64,000 nucleotides of DNA, from positions 62,001 to 126,000 of the forward strand of contig JAECRL010000009.1 of the NCBI GenBank assembly GCA_016000265.1, read 5' to 3'. The notes under the pieces are model-generated. The model had not been told where the DNA came from. It was given only the letters and a program-made list of their open reading frames with translations, and ran no database searches. The position numbers and the translations under genes are program-made. Numbering within the stretch: the stretch's first letter is position 1; each line of letters opens with the position of its first letter. Positions 1 through 9,354 of this stretch are shown here, one piece after another. The stretch comes from Burkholderiales bacterium. Lineage in GTDB: Bacteria > Pseudomonadota > Gammaproteobacteria > Burkholderiales > Burkholderiaceae_C.

Positions 1-1
1 T

Positions 2-334
2 ACGTCGTCTGTGGGCCATGCGCGAGAACGGCCCCATCCGTTCTTGCTGAGGTCAGACAACGGCCTGGTGTTCACCAGCCGCAGCTACACGGCGCTGGTC
101 AAGAGCTATGGCCTGCAGCAGGAGTTCATCACGCCGTACAGCCCGGAGCAAAACGGCATGGTTGAGCGCGTGATCAGAACGCTCAAAGACCAATGCGTGC
201 ACCGCCACCGATTCGAGACCCTGCAGCACGCCAGCCGCGTGATAGCGGACTGGATCGGCTTTTACAACCACCGGCGCCCTCACCAGGCGCTGGGCATGAA
301 GACCCCTGCTGAGGCTTATGCTTTAGCAGCCTGA
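2..334 (+). pseudogene. IS3-family transposase (OrfB), 3' fragment cut by the window edge
   Basis: C-terminal part of a DDE integrase-type transposase. The conserved SDNG block and the later NGMVER block give an Asp and a Glu separated by 35 residues, the D-X35-E spacing of IS3-family OrfB, and the tail with YNHRRPHQALG is typical of the family. The gene begins left of the window. The first about 20 bases fit the family consensus poorly in the frame used downstream, so the copy may carry a frameshift; too little is visible to be sure. No second IS end or orfA is in the window. It sits just left of a low-GC two-gene unit and suggests past transposition at this locus. Confidence 0.8.
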
Positions 335-1070
335 CCTGTGCAGAAACCGCTGGGTCAATACAGGGAACAGCAGGCGCCGCGTCCTGTAGGGGTACAGGTA
401 GCGGTATCCGTACCGGATTCATCCCCTTACGGTAACGGTATGGGTATCAGTTACAGGAAGGGGAACAGCGAAGAAGACGCCACGGCTGCCTGTATCGGTA
501 AAGGGTACAGGCTACCTGCAGAACCGCCAGTGTGGGAGGTTCGTTCCGCACGGCACAAGTGGGAGGTTGTCAGGACGCCCCGCAAGGCCGCACCCCTAGG
601 CTTTGAAATCGAGAGGGCGCAGCCATCGACACCTTGGACTTGTGTCGATAACTGTACGAAACGGATGGGTGACAGGCGAATAGCACCGCACTCGTCAACT
701 AGCAAGCAACGCGAACTACCCTGTACCAACGCGGAAGCGCGACTGCGCTGCTAAAGGCTACCTTAGTAGCTTGTCGCGATTGCGGGGGCTGCATCTCTAC
801 AACCACAACGTCCATCCTGACCTCAAACCCAACAGGCCTCGTCAGTCTTCTGAGAAAAAACTTGCAGGCGTGGCGTGCTGGAAAGATGACGTCTCGTCAA
901 CCTACAGATGCAGCAGGATTTTTTAACATCTATACTACCTACACTGCGTGGAGATACAATCCGTGTAGCGCGATTTATACCTTATGCAAATCCTCATATA
1001 GTCACGTTAGCAGCTTGGCAACGACAGTCGCTTCGACTTGTACTCAACAATCAACAATGCGGAAAACAAT
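335..1070. other. Non-coding stretch between IS3 remnant and ATPase gene
   Basis: About 735 bases with no recognisable gene. It holds a degenerate hexamer array (359-511), a 10-bp direct repeat GTGGGAGGTT at 532-541 and 559-568, which may be worn IS-end sequence, and from about 900 a distinctly AT-rich stretch leading into the ATPase gene. An inverted repeat CTACAC/GTGTAG (939-944 and 963-968) flanks a TACAAT hexamer at 955-960. No convincing -35 box is seen, so a promoter is only suspected. An open frame of 138 codons over 338-754 has no recognisable protein character. Confidence 0.6.
359..511. repeat. Degenerate TANNGG-type hexamer array
   Basis: Successive six-base words share a TA..GG pattern and keep six-base phase in blocks. 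At 393-416 they read TACAGG, TAGCGG, TATCCG, TACCGG; at 428-457 TACGGT, AACGGT, ATGGGT, ATCAGT, TACAGG; at 493-511 TATCGG, TAAAGG, then TACAGG one base out of phase. A single TACAGG at 359-364 lies just after the transposase stop. It could be a worn microsatellite, IS-end sequence or a protein-binding array. Function unknown. Confidence 0.5.
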
Positions 1071-2696
1071 ATGATTAAAATTGATGGGCTAGGGGTTAAA
1101 AATTTTCGCGCACTGAAAAATCTTGAGCTAGTCACACTAAAACCAATAAATATATTAGTAGGAAGAAACAGCGCAGGCAAAAGCACGTTTGCCCGCTTGC
1201 TGCCGCTACTCAAGCAGAGCTCCGAAAGAGCAAAAACTGCCCCCATACTGTGGTGGGGTCGACTCGTCGACTTCGGCATGTTTGAAGACGTGTACTCCAC
1301 AAACTCTACAGACGGACATATCGACGTTACCGTCCGATTCAACGTCGACGAGACCATTGTGCTGAATAGACGAGCGCTTTGGCGCGCTCATGACGCGCCT
1401 ATGTCTACAGCAAGCCCGATTGACGTCACGTTCCGCCTTGGAAAGGATGATGACGGTCGCACTGCATTGCGTGAACTGCATTTAAATGTATTTGGAATAG
1501 ATCTACTTTTGACAATTTCTGGAGGCGTCATCAGCACAGTGAGGGCCGATGGGCAGACAATTGAAATACCTCAAAACATAAAACTCGTCTGGACGCAAGG
1601 GAGTTTACTTCCCCTAATCAGGACTGTTAACATCACTCCCACCCAGCAATCGTCAGTCAGCGACGAGTCGCTATTCGCTCCTAGAAGAATATCCAGATTT
1701 GGCGTTCATGCTGCGAGAAGAGCAGTTGGTCATTTTGTCCACGGGAATACACAAGAAGATCGACTAGATGAGATCGTCGATCGACTGCCAATAGCGCCCA
1801 TATCCGAATTTCTCAAATTTTGCCAAAACCTTCCAAGCAGCACTGTCACTTGGAAGGCAACAATCGCTCAAACAACAGTGAAATCGGGGGCGCTTCGTCA
1901 ACTCCAGATCGCTGTGATTGTATACAAACTCGATCTCCTACTCTCTGTTCTTGACGAGGCTGCGCAGCGTCACCTGACATCCGTCAGCTATCTCGAACCG
2001 TTACGCGCCACCGCTCAGCGCTACTATAGAAGAGAAGAAATATCTACAGACGAACTGGACCCAAAAGGACTTAATACACCTTTCTTTGTTCAGGGACTCA
2101 CCCCTAGAGAACGAGAGTCTCTCCAGACCTGGACTTCTGAGAATTTTGGATTCTCTCTGTCTGTAAAAAACTCTGGCGGCCATTTATCTCTAAATATTCA
2201 ATCCTCAGACGAAGGAACCCCAAGCCGCAACATGGCTGACGTGGGCCTAGGTTATTCTCAGCTTGTCCCGGTGGCTGTCCAACTCTGGGCTGCTGCTCGT
2301 CGCAGCCAAAACGCAGTCCGCCGCGTCGCAGCGGGCGGCCGCCCAGTGCATGAGCACTTGTCCCCAACGGTTGTTGTTGAGCAACCTGAGTTGCACCTGC
2401 ATCCGGCTTACCAAGCGCGCCTAGCAGATGTATTCGCTGTTGCAGTTGCTCCAGTTCAGCAGCCGGACGGTCGCGTGAAAAGCAGTCCGCTTACGATCAT
2501 CGCTGAAACACATAGCCCAAATTTAATATCAAGACTCGGTGAACTCATAAACTCTGGAAAACTCCCTGCAGAGCAAGTTCAAATACTTGTTTTTGAGGAT
2601 TCACGAGAATCAAGTGGTGGAGCAAGTGTGCGAGTTGCAAAATTCGACTCGAAAGGCGTCCTCTCAAACTGGCCTATTGGTTTCTTTGACGCCTAA
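1071..2696 (+). CDS. AAA/ABC-type ATPase of a putative two-gene defence unit
   Basis: 541-residue ATPase of the SMC/RecF-like AAA group seen in many anti-phage systems. The Walker A motif GRNSAGKST is at residues 31-39 after an N-terminal strand typical of this group (IDGLGVKNFRALKNL). The Walker B segment VVVEQPELHLHP is at 434-445 and an ETHS switch motif is at 479-482, preceded by a signature-like DVGLGYSQLVPV. The C-terminus ends in WPIGFFDA, resembling DUF3696-type ATPases, and there is no fused TOPRIM domain. ATG at 1071 is chosen because the fold begins there; a TTG at 1038 is an upstream alternative. Only 3 bases separate it from the next gene, so they form one unit. Codon use is much more AT-rich than in neighbours, suggesting transfer. 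The defence role is inferred. Confidence 0.85.
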   Translation: MIKIDGLGVKNFRALKNLELVTLKPINILVGRNSAGKSTFARLLPLLKQSSERAKTAPILWWGRLVDFGMFEDVYSTNSTDGHIDVTVRFNVDETIVLNRRALWRAHDAPMSTASPIDVTFRLGKDDDGRTALRELHLNVFGIDLLLTISGGVISTVRADGQTIEIPQNIKLVWTQGSLLPLIRTVNITPTQQSSVSDESLFAPRRISRFGVHAARRAVGHFVHGNTQEDRLDEIVDRLPIAPISEFLKFCQNLPSSTVTWKATIAQTTVKSGALRQLQIAVIVYKLDLLLSVLDEAAQRHLTSVSYLEPLRATAQRYYRREEISTDELDPKGLNTPFFVQGLTPRERESLQTWTSENFGFSLSVKNSGGHLSLNIQSSDEGTPSRNMADVGLGYSQLVPVAVQLWAAARRSQNAVRRVAAGGRPVHEHLSPTVVVEQPELHLHPAYQARLADVFAVAVAPVQQPDGRVKSSPLTIIAETHSPNLISRLGELINSGKLPAEQVQILVFEDSRESSGGASVRVAKFDSKGVLSNWPIGFFDA

Positions 2697-2699
2697 ATT

Positions 2700-3815
2700 A
2701 TGCTAATCGTCTTTCCTGAAGATACGGAACATTTCGTAAACACGCTATGCTCTTCCGGATCCGTCGAAAAATTACGATGCCTCACAAAGCTTTTACATGC
2801 GCACGGTGACGGCAACCATATTGTATTAATACCACCATCAATATGCCGAACAATAGAAAGCTGCACTCGTTTCTCCGAGGAACAGCGAGGGATTGCAAAA
2901 AAAATTCGATTGAAATTCTCAGAACTCTCCCAGCTTCAAAATATCTTACAGATTTACGGGAAGGTCTGCACAAACGGAGCGGAGCCACGCCTCCATTCCG
3001 GGGTTTGGAATATCCCACTTGATTGGGTTGCCCAGCACGGAGTAAGTCAGGCTCATCTCATATGCGAGGATCTGTACGACTGCCAAATAAGCCATGAAGC
3101 CGCACGGGACTTTTTGAATACAAGCGATCTATCTCGACTTAAAATTTCGCTCGACCATACATCCGGTGGGGGCGGAAACACTCACAGAGTATTTAAAGCT
3201 GAGGCAATCGACGCCTCAAAAATTAGCCTATGTGTTGTTGATTCAGATAGGACACACCCAGGTCTTTCGACATTGGGAGCAACGGCGCAGAGCTGCTTGA
3301 GTGTTTCCGGCACTGGTCTCTACGAATTGATGATTTCTGATGGGCGTGAGTTCGAGAATCACTTACCGCTAAGACTTATCGATAAGCTCCGCCCATCCTG
3401 GCATGCGGACCGCCCTTCTGTTACCCAGGCGAAGTTTAGCGCCCTTCATCCGTGTTTTGAATTGTTTGCCGACCTTAAAGTCGGATTACGCCGCCGCGAA
3501 GCAGAGAGCATGTCAGGCGAATGCAAATCATATTGGGAGGCCTGTGCGGATGCTTTTCCGCACAGCAATAATAAATGCTGCTTGACTGGATGCTCGGTCA
3601 CGAAAAAAGAGGACGCATGCAAACAAGTCATTTTTGAGCCGCTAGGCAGAACTCTTCTAAAAGATGCGGTGGCATACCTTACAGACGATAAGCGCATCTC
3701 CTCCCCAAAGCGGTCAACAGAATATCTACCCTCACCAAATGACGCATTCTGGAAGGTTTTGGGGCAAAAAGTAGCTGCATATGGCATAGGCATTAAGATT
3801 AATACTGGCATATGA
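2700..3815 (+). CDS. Putative TOPRIM-like effector partnered with the ATPase
   Basis: 371 residues, family not recognised. A strand ending in an acidic pair, LICEDLYD (residues 120-127, Glu123), is followed by a glycine-rich stretch GGGGNTH (156-162) and a second strand ending VVDSDR (179-184, Asp181 and Asp183). The Glu, then D-x-D order resembles the metal site of TOPRIM nucleases in OLD, Gabija GajA and PARIS AriB proteins, but these families are matched by pattern only. A C-terminal region between about residues 275 and 305 has several cysteines, including a CC pair, and could bind metal. It follows the ATPase after 3 bases and shares its AT-rich composition. Working hypothesis: nuclease or toxic effector controlled by the ATPase. 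Confidence 0.6.
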   Translation: MLIVFPEDTEHFVNTLCSSGSVEKLRCLTKLLHAHGDGNHIVLIPPSICRTIESCTRFSEEQRGIAKKIRLKFSELSQLQNILQIYGKVCTNGAEPRLHSGVWNIPLDWVAQHGVSQAHLICEDLYDCQISHEAARDFLNTSDLSRLKISLDHTSGGGGNTHRVFKAEAIDASKISLCVVDSDRTHPGLSTLGATAQSCLSVSGTGLYELMISDGREFENHLPLRLIDKLRPSWHADRPSVTQAKFSALHPCFELFADLKVGLRRREAESMSGECKSYWEACADAFPHSNNKCCLTGCSVTKKEDACKQVIFEPLGRTLLKDAVAYLTDDKRISSPKRSTEYLPSPNDAFWKVLGQKVAAYGIGIKINTGI

Positions 3816-4242
3816 CGCTCACGAAAAATTTACTCGAAACAAGCCCACCACTCGGCGGCCTGTCGAACGAGAGCGTTTGCCGGCGCCAGCCGTGCTAGCT
3901 CACGTCTCTGGCATGTGACCACTACTGCGCCGTAGAGTAGGTAGTGCTAAACCGATGTCGTGTGACGAATGCGAAGCACCTCAGCCCAGATGACGCTCAC
4001 ACAAACACATGAGCGTTAGAGCTATAGATATTCGCTCGTCAAACGAGAACAGCTATTGATCTGTGCGGCAGCCGGCTAGTAGAGCCAGCTAAAAGCCCAC
4101 TCATAACTGACATCACCGACGAGCATGTCAAAAACAGTGACGACTTCGGGCTGCTCGCCCCCTTCGTCGCAACCAACTCCGTTAAGCCAAGGCAACAGCG
4201 ACTGCGCACTTCAGTCTGTATTCAGTCTGTACGCGACCCAGA
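3816..4242. other. Non-coding spacer between effector gene and tRNA-Thr terminator
   Basis: No gene supported on either strand. The only structure noticed is a perfect 11-bp tandem repeat TTCAGTCTGTA at 4210-4220 and 4221-4231, close to the tRNA-Thr terminator. No integrase gene and no copy of the tRNA 3' end were found, so an attachment site is not demonstrated. Composition is intermediate between the island and the core genes. Confidence 0.5.
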
Positions 4243-4281
4243 AACAACAAAGCCCCAGACACTGTCTGAGGCTAAGTTGTT
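4243..4281 (-). terminator. Rho-independent terminator after tRNA-Thr
   Basis: Read on the minus strand, a 10-bp stem AGCCTCAGAC/GTCTGGGGCT (one G-T pair) with a 3-base loop is followed by TTGTTGTT. The stem can be extended by AACAAC/GTTGTT across a 2-base internal bulge. It lies just downstream of the tRNA-Thr gene. Confidence 0.8.
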
Positions 4282-4289
4282 GATTTCGT

Positions 4290-4365
4290 TGGTGCCGGAG
4301 AAAGGAATCGAACCCTCGACCTTCTCATTACGAATGAGCTGCTCTACCGACTGAGCTACACCGGC
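4290..4365 (-). tRNA. tRNA-Thr (anticodon CGT)
   Basis: 76-base tRNA with encoded CCA. The acceptor stem starts GCCGGTG, the D arm is GCTC...GAGC, and the anticodon loop TTCGTAA gives CGT, decoding ACG. The T arm carries GGTTCGATT. It lies 29 bases downstream of fbp on the same strand and has its own terminator. It is the first core-genome feature right of the accessory island and may mark an insertion point. Confidence 0.95.
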
Positions 4366-4394
4366 TTCCAAGCCTCAAATTATAGCACCCTAAA

Positions 4395-5399
4395 TCACGA
4401 CGCTTCGCGGTGGTAGGCCGTCACGCGCTCGACTTCGTTCTTCGAGCCCAACACCACGCTGACGCGCTCGTGCAACTGGCTCGGCTGGATTTCCATGATG
4501 CGCTGCAGGCCGTTGGTGGACACGCCACCGGCCTGCTCCACCAGGAAGCTCATCGGGTTGGCTTCGTACATCAGGCGCAGCTTGCCGGGCTTGTTGGGCT
4601 CGCGCTTGTCCCAGGGGTACATGAAGATGCCGCCGCGCGTGAGGATGCGGTGCACGTCGGCCACCATCGCGGCCACCCAGCGCATGTTGAAGTCCTTGCC
4701 GCGGGGGCCTTCCTTGCCCGCCAGGCACTCGTCGATGTAGCGCTTGACCGGCGGGGCCCAGTGGCGCATGTTCGACATGTTGATGGCGAACTCCTTGGTG
4801 TCCTCGGGGATGCGCACGTTGTCGTCGGTCATCACCCACGAGCCTTGCTCGCGGTCCAGCGTGAACATGACGACGCCCTGGCCCACCGTCAGCACCAGCG
4901 TGGTCTGCGGGCCGTAGACGCAGTAGCCCGCGCAGACCTGGGCGGTGCCGGGCTGCAGGAAGCTCTCGTTGGTGACCTCGCCGCCCTGGTGCTTGAGCAC
5001 CGAGAAGATCGTGCCGATGCTGACGTTGATGTCGATGTTGCTGGAGCCGTCGAGGGGGTCGAACAGCAGCAGGTACTCACCCTGCGGGTAGCGGTTGGGC
5101 ACCGCGTGCATGTCGTCCATTTCTTCGGATGCCATGCCGGCGAGGTGGCCGCCCCACTCGTTGGCCTCGATCAGCACCTCGTTGGCGATGATGTCGAGCT
5201 TCTTCTGGACTTCGCCCTGCACGTTCTCGCTGTCGGCGGAGCCCAGGACCTCGCCCAGCGCGCCCTTGTTGACGCTGATGGCGATGCGCTTGCAGGCGCG
5301 GGCGACGACTTCGATGAGCAGGCGCAGCTGGGCGGGGATCTGCGCCTCGCCGCGCTGCTGCTCGATCAGGTACTGCGTCAGGCTGATTCGTTTGGTCAT
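4395..5399 (-). CDS. fbp: Class I fructose-1,6-bisphosphatase
   Basis: 334 residues, normal class I length. Hydrolyses fructose-1,6-bisphosphate to fructose-6-phosphate in gluconeogenesis, in the cytoplasm, with Mg2+. The metal and phosphate site FDPLDGSSN is at residues 113-121 and a further acidic pair is in ASEEMDD near 90-96. ATG at 5399 begins [11 protein letters not shown], the family's usual N-terminus; the frame is open further upstream but that part overlaps pepN. It is the last gene of a prfB-pepN-fbp run, 38 bases after pepN. Confidence 0.97.
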   Translation of the reverse strand: MTKRISLTQYLIEQQRGEAQIPAQLRLLIEVVARACKRIAISVNKGALGEVLGSADSENVQGEVQKKLDIIANEVLIEANEWGGHLAGMASEEMDDMHAVPNRYPQGEYLLLFDPLDGSSNIDINVSIGTIFSVLKHQGGEVTNESFLQPGTAQVCAGYCVYGPQTTLVLTVGQGVVMFTLDREQGSWVMTDDNVRIPEDTKEFAINMSNMRHWAPPVKRYIDECLAGKEGPRGKDFNMRWVAAMVADVHRILTRGGIFMYPWDKREPNKPGKLRLMYEANPMSFLVEQAGGVSTNGLQRIMEIQPSQLHERVSVVLGSKNEVERVTAYHREAS

Positions 5400-5437
5400 G
5401 TTGATGATCTCGGGTGAAATGAAAACGGCGGGCCGAC

Positions 5438-8110
5438 TCAGTCCTGCAGCGCGCGCGTGATGATCTCGCGCACGTCGTCGGACAGCTCGGTGCGAGCGGC
5501 CACGCGCTTGAGCGCTTCCTGGGCCGCCGTGCGGTAAGGCTCGGCCAGGCGGCGCCAGTGGTCCATGGCGCGCGCCAGGCGGGCCGCCAGCTGCGGGTTG
5601 ATGCCATCGATCTCGATGACGCGGTCGGCCCAGAACACGTAGCCCGCCGCGTCGATGCGGTGGAAGGCGGCCGGGTTGCTCTGGCACAGCGCCATCAGCA
5701 GGCTGCGCGCCCGGTTGGGCGTGCGCAGCGTGAAGTCGGGGTGCTGCATCAGCTGCTTGGCGCGGGCAAAGACCTTGCCGTCCTTCTCCGGCGCCATGGC
5801 CTGCAGAGTGAACCACTTGTCGATGACCAGGGCCTCGTCGCGGAACTGCTGGTGGAAGCGCTTGAGCGCCTCCTCGGCCAGGTCGGCGTGGGCGCTCACC
5901 AGCGCGGACAAGGCGCCCAGGCGGTCGGTCATGTTGGTGGCGTCGTTGAAGCGCTGGAAGGCGCGCCCCGTCCACACCGGGTTGTGGCGGACGGCACCGT
6001 CCAGGGTCAGCATGCTCAAAGCCAGGTTGGCCAGGGCGCGGCGCCCCGCGCTCACCGGGTCGGGCGAGTAGCCACCCAACTCGTGGTTCTGCTCAAAGGC
6101 CCAGACCCAATCGTCGTGCAGGGCGTGGGCCAGTTGGGCCTTCATGCCTTCACGGGCATGGTGAATGCGCTGCGGGTCCACCACCTCCAATTGCTCGGCC
6201 ACGTAGGCCTCACTCGGCAAGGTCAGCACCAGTTCCTTGAAAGCGGCATCCAGCTCGGGGTGACGCAGCACGCTGCGCAGGGCTTCGACGAAGCGCACAT
6301 CCAGCTCGACGCGACCGCCTCCGCTGACGGCATTGAGCAGGCGACGCAGGGCCAGCTTCTGGGCGGCCTCCCAGCGGTTGAAGGGGTCGTGGTCGTGGCT
6401 CAGCAGGGTGAACAGGGCGTCGTCGCTCAGTTCGGCTTCGAGCACGACCGGCGCCGAGAAGCCTCGCAGCAGCGAGGGCACCGGCTCGGTGGGCACGTGC
6501 ACGAAGGTGAAGGTTTGCTCGGCCTCGGACAGCACCAGCACGGTGTCGTGGCCGATGGGGTCGAGGTGGCCTTCGAGGTGCAGGTTCAGGTGGCGGCCGT
6601 CCGCGGCAACCAGGCCCATGGCCACGGGGATCACGAAGGGCGCCTTGGTGGGCTGACCCGGCGTGGCCGCGCAACTCTGGCTCAGCGTGAGCGTGTAGAT
6701 GCGGTGCTCGGCGTCGTACACCCCGTGGGCGCGAACCCGCGGCGTGCCGGCCTGGCCGTACCAGCGCTTGAAGGCGTCCAGGCGCCGGGCGAGTTCGCTG
6801 TCCGGGTTGGCGTCGGCGATGGCTTGCGCGAAGTCGTCGCAGGTCACGGCCTGGCCGTCGTGGCGCTCGAAGTACAGGGCCATGCCTTGGGCAAAGCCTT
6901 GCTGGCCGACCAGGGTGTGCATCATGCGCACGAGCTCGGAGCCCTTTTCATACACGGTGGCCGTGTAGAAGTTGTCGATGGCCAAGTAGCTGTCGGGGCG
7001 CACCGGGTGGGCCATGGGGCCCGCGTCTTCGGGGAACTGCAGCTGGCGCAGGGTGCGCACGTCTTCGATGCGCTTGACGGCCCGCGCGCTGGGGCTGCCG
7101 GCCATGTCCTGGCTGAACTGCTGGTCGCGGAAGACGGTCAGGCCTTCTTTGAGCGAGAGCTGGAACCAGTCGCGGCAGGTGACGCGGTTGCCGGTCCAGT
7201 TGTGGAAGTACTCGTGGGCGACCACGCTTTCGACGTTGCCGAAGTCGACGTCGGTGGCGGTGGCCGGGTTGGCCAGCACGAACTTGGTGTTGAAGATGTT
7301 CAACCCCTTGTTCTCCATGGCGCCCATGTTGAAGTCGCTGACCGCCACGATCATGAAGCGCTCGAGGTCCAGGCTCAGGCCGAAGGCGTGCTCGTCCCAG
7401 GCGATGGAGGCGATCAGCGAGTTCATCGCGTGCTCGGTCTTGTCGAGGTCACCGGCGCGCACGTAGATCTGCAGCAGGTGGTCGCGGCCCGAGCGGGTGC
7501 GGATGCGCTGCTCGCGGCGCACCAGGTCGGCGGCCACCAGGGCGAACAGGTAGCAGGGCTTGGGGTGAGGGTCGACCCAGACGGCGAAGTGGCGGCCGTT
7601 GTCCAGCTCGCCTTCTTCGATCAGGTTGCCGTTGGACAGCAAGACCGGGTACTTGCGCTTGTCGCCTTTCAGGGTCACCTTGTAGGTGGCCATGACGTCG
7701 GGGCGGTCGAGGAAGTAGGTGATGCGACGGAAACCCAGTGCCTCGCACTGGGTGAAAAAGCCGCCGCTGCTGGTGTAGAGGCCCGAGAGCTGCGTGTTCT
7801 TTTCGGGCGCGCAGGTGGTGCGGATCTCGAGGTTGAACGGCTGCTGGGGCAGGTTCTCCAGCACCAGCTGGCCGCCTTCGGTGCGAAAGGACACGGGCTC
7901 ACCGTCGACCAGCACGCGCGTGAGGTTGACGTCTTCGCCGTCCAGGCGCAGGGCCGCGCCGGGCTGACCCGGGTTGGGCTCAACGGTCATCTTGTTGATG
8001 ACCAGGGTCTTGGCCGGATCGAGGTCGAACGTCAGGTCGACGGTCTTGATCCAGAAAGCTGGCGCCGCGTAGTCTTCGCGGCGAATCAGCTGGGCGCTGC
8101 CTTCACGCAT
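5438..8110 (-). CDS. pepN: Aminopeptidase N (M1 family)
   Basis: 890-residue zinc metallopeptidase that removes N-terminal residues from peptides in the cytoplasm. The exopeptidase motif GAMEN is at residues 263-267. The zinc site is HEYFH at 299-303 with the third ligand Glu322 in LKEGLTVF, giving the HEXXH-X18-E spacing of M1 enzymes. Length matches the bacterial PepN family, including the long helical C-terminal half. The gene starts 29 bases after the prfB stop and is probably co-transcribed with prfB and fbp. Confidence 0.96.
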   Translation of the reverse strand: MREGSAQLIRREDYAAPAFWIKTVDLTFDLDPAKTLVINKMTVEPNPGQPGAALRLDGEDVNLTRVLVDGEPVSFRTEGGQLVLENLPQQPFNLEIRTTCAPEKNTQLSGLYTSSGGFFTQCEALGFRRITYFLDRPDVMATYKVTLKGDKRKYPVLLSNGNLIEEGELDNGRHFAVWVDPHPKPCYLFALVAADLVRREQRIRTRSGRDHLLQIYVRAGDLDKTEHAMNSLIASIAWDEHAFGLSLDLERFMIVAVSDFNMGAMENKGLNIFNTKFVLANPATATDVDFGNVESVVAHEYFHNWTGNRVTCRDWFQLSLKEGLTVFRDQQFSQDMAGSPSARAVKRIEDVRTLRQLQFPEDAGPMAHPVRPDSYLAIDNFYTATVYEKGSELVRMMHTLVGQQGFAQGMALYFERHDGQAVTCDDFAQAIADANPDSELARRLDAFKRWYGQAGTPRVRAHGVYDAEHRIYTLTLSQSCAATPGQPTKAPFVIPVAMGLVAADGRHLNLHLEGHLDPIGHDTVLVLSEAEQTFTFVHVPTEPVPSLLRGFSAPVVLEAELSDDALFTLLSHDHDPFNRWEAAQKLALRRLLNAVSGGGRVELDVRFVEALRSVLRHPELDAAFKELVLTLPSEAYVAEQLEVVDPQRIHHAREGMKAQLAHALHDDWVWAFEQNHELGGYSPDPVSAGRRALANLALSMLTLDGAVRHNPVWTGRAFQRFNDATNMTDRLGALSALVSAHADLAEEALKRFHQQFRDEALVIDKWFTLQAMAPEKDGKVFARAKQLMQHPDFTLRTPNRARSLLMALCQSNPAAFHRIDAAGYVFWADRVIEIDGINPQLAARLARAMDHWRRLAEPYRTAAQEALKRVAARTELSDDVREIITRALQD

Positions 8111-8139
8111 GTGTCAGTCCCTCTGTTGGTGGGTTCTCG

Positions 8140-9244
8140 TCAGATGCCTTGCTTGAGGCTGGCTTCGATGAATGCATCGAGGTCGCCATCCAGCACCTTT
8201 TGGGTGGCGGAGATTTCGACGTTGGTGCGCAGGTCCTTGATGCGGCTGTTGTCCAGCACGTACGAGCGGATCTGGTGGCCCCAGCCCACGTCGGTCTTGG
8301 TGTCTTCCAGCTTCTGCTGCGCTTCCTGGCGCTTGCGCATCTCGAAGTCGTACAGGCGCGAGCGCAGGCGCTTCCAGGCCACGTCGCGGTTGCTGTGCTG
8401 CGAGCGGCCGTCCTGGCACTGCACGACGATGCCGGTCGGGATGTGCGTCAGGCGCACGGCCGAGTCGGTTTTGTTGATGTGCTGGCCGCCGGCGCCCGAG
8501 GCGCGGAAGGTGTCGGTTCGAACGTCAGAGGGGTTGATGTCGATCTCGATGGAGTCGTCGACTTCGGGGTAGACGAACACCGAGGCGAACGAGGTGTGGC
8601 GACCACCGGACGAGTCGAACGGGGACTTGCGCACCAGGCGGTGCACGCCGGTCTCGGTGCGCAGGAAGCCGAAGGCGTAGTCGCCCTCGACCTTGATGGT
8701 CGCGCTCTTGATGCCGGCCACGTCGCCCGGGGTTTCGTCTTCCAGCTCGGCCGTGAAGCCTTTGCGCTCGCAGTAGCGCACGTACTGTCGCAACAGCATG
8801 GAGGCCCAGTCGCAGGCCTCGGTGCCGCCGGCGCCGGCCTGGATGTCGACGAAGCAGTTGCTGGGGTCGGCCGGGTTGCTGAACATGCGGCGGAACTCCA
8901 GGCCTTCGATGTCCTTGAGCAGCCCTTGCACGTCATCGGAGATGGCCTGCAGGCCATCGTGGTCGCCCTCTTCCTTCGACATCTCGAAGAGCTCGGCGTT
9001 GTCGGCCAGGTTGGTCGTCAGGTGGCTGATGACCAGGACGACGTCCTCCAGGGACTTCTTTTCCTTGCCCAGGGCCTGGGCGCGCTTGGGGTCGTTCCAG
9101 ACGCTGGGGTCTTCGAGTTCGGCGTTGACTTCGGCGAGGCGACGGGACTTTTCATCCCAGTCAAAGATACCTCCGGAGCTCAGCGGTGCGCTGAGTCAGG
9201 TCGGTGATCTGGGCGCCCAGGGCGTTGATGTGTTCGATGTCCAT
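8140..9244 (-). CDS. prfB: Peptide chain release factor 2, with programmed +1 frameshift
   Basis: Release factor for UAA and UGA. The coding sequence is in two frames: 27 codons from ATG at 9244 to 9164 (MDIEHINAL... ending RRYL), then an in-frame TGA at 9163-9161, with reading resumed after skipping one base (9162 down to 8140). The slippery site CTTTGAC and the upstream Shine-Dalgarno-like GGAGG are the standard autoregulatory signals, so RF2 level controls its own synthesis at the UGA. The mature protein is 367 residues with the SPF anticodon-like tripeptide ([10 protein letters not shown]) and the catalytic GGQ (GAGGQHIN). The part after the shift encodes all catalytic domains. Confidence 0.97.
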
Positions 9245-9354
9245 GTGAATCCTGCAAGGTGGGAGCGCCCGCAACAAGGGGCACTCGGGGCAAAAAGGGG
9301 CCGGCTCGGCGGGCGCACGGGGCGCGCCGTCCGAGCGGACAAGCGCTCATTTTC

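Noticed and set aside
359..568. CRISPR array
   Set aside because: The repeats are six to ten bases, not regular 25-40 base repeats with unique spacers, and no cas gene is present.
338..754. 138-codon open frame after the IS3 remnant
   Set aside because: Spans the hexamer array, has no clear ribosome site and no protein-like pattern.
3816..4242. Attachment site of a prophage or integrative element
   Set aside because: No integrase, no second copy of the tRNA 3' end and no phage genes are visible in the window.
5558..8572. 1004-codon plus-strand open frame
   Set aside because: Shadow of pepN and part of prfB; no recognisable protein features.
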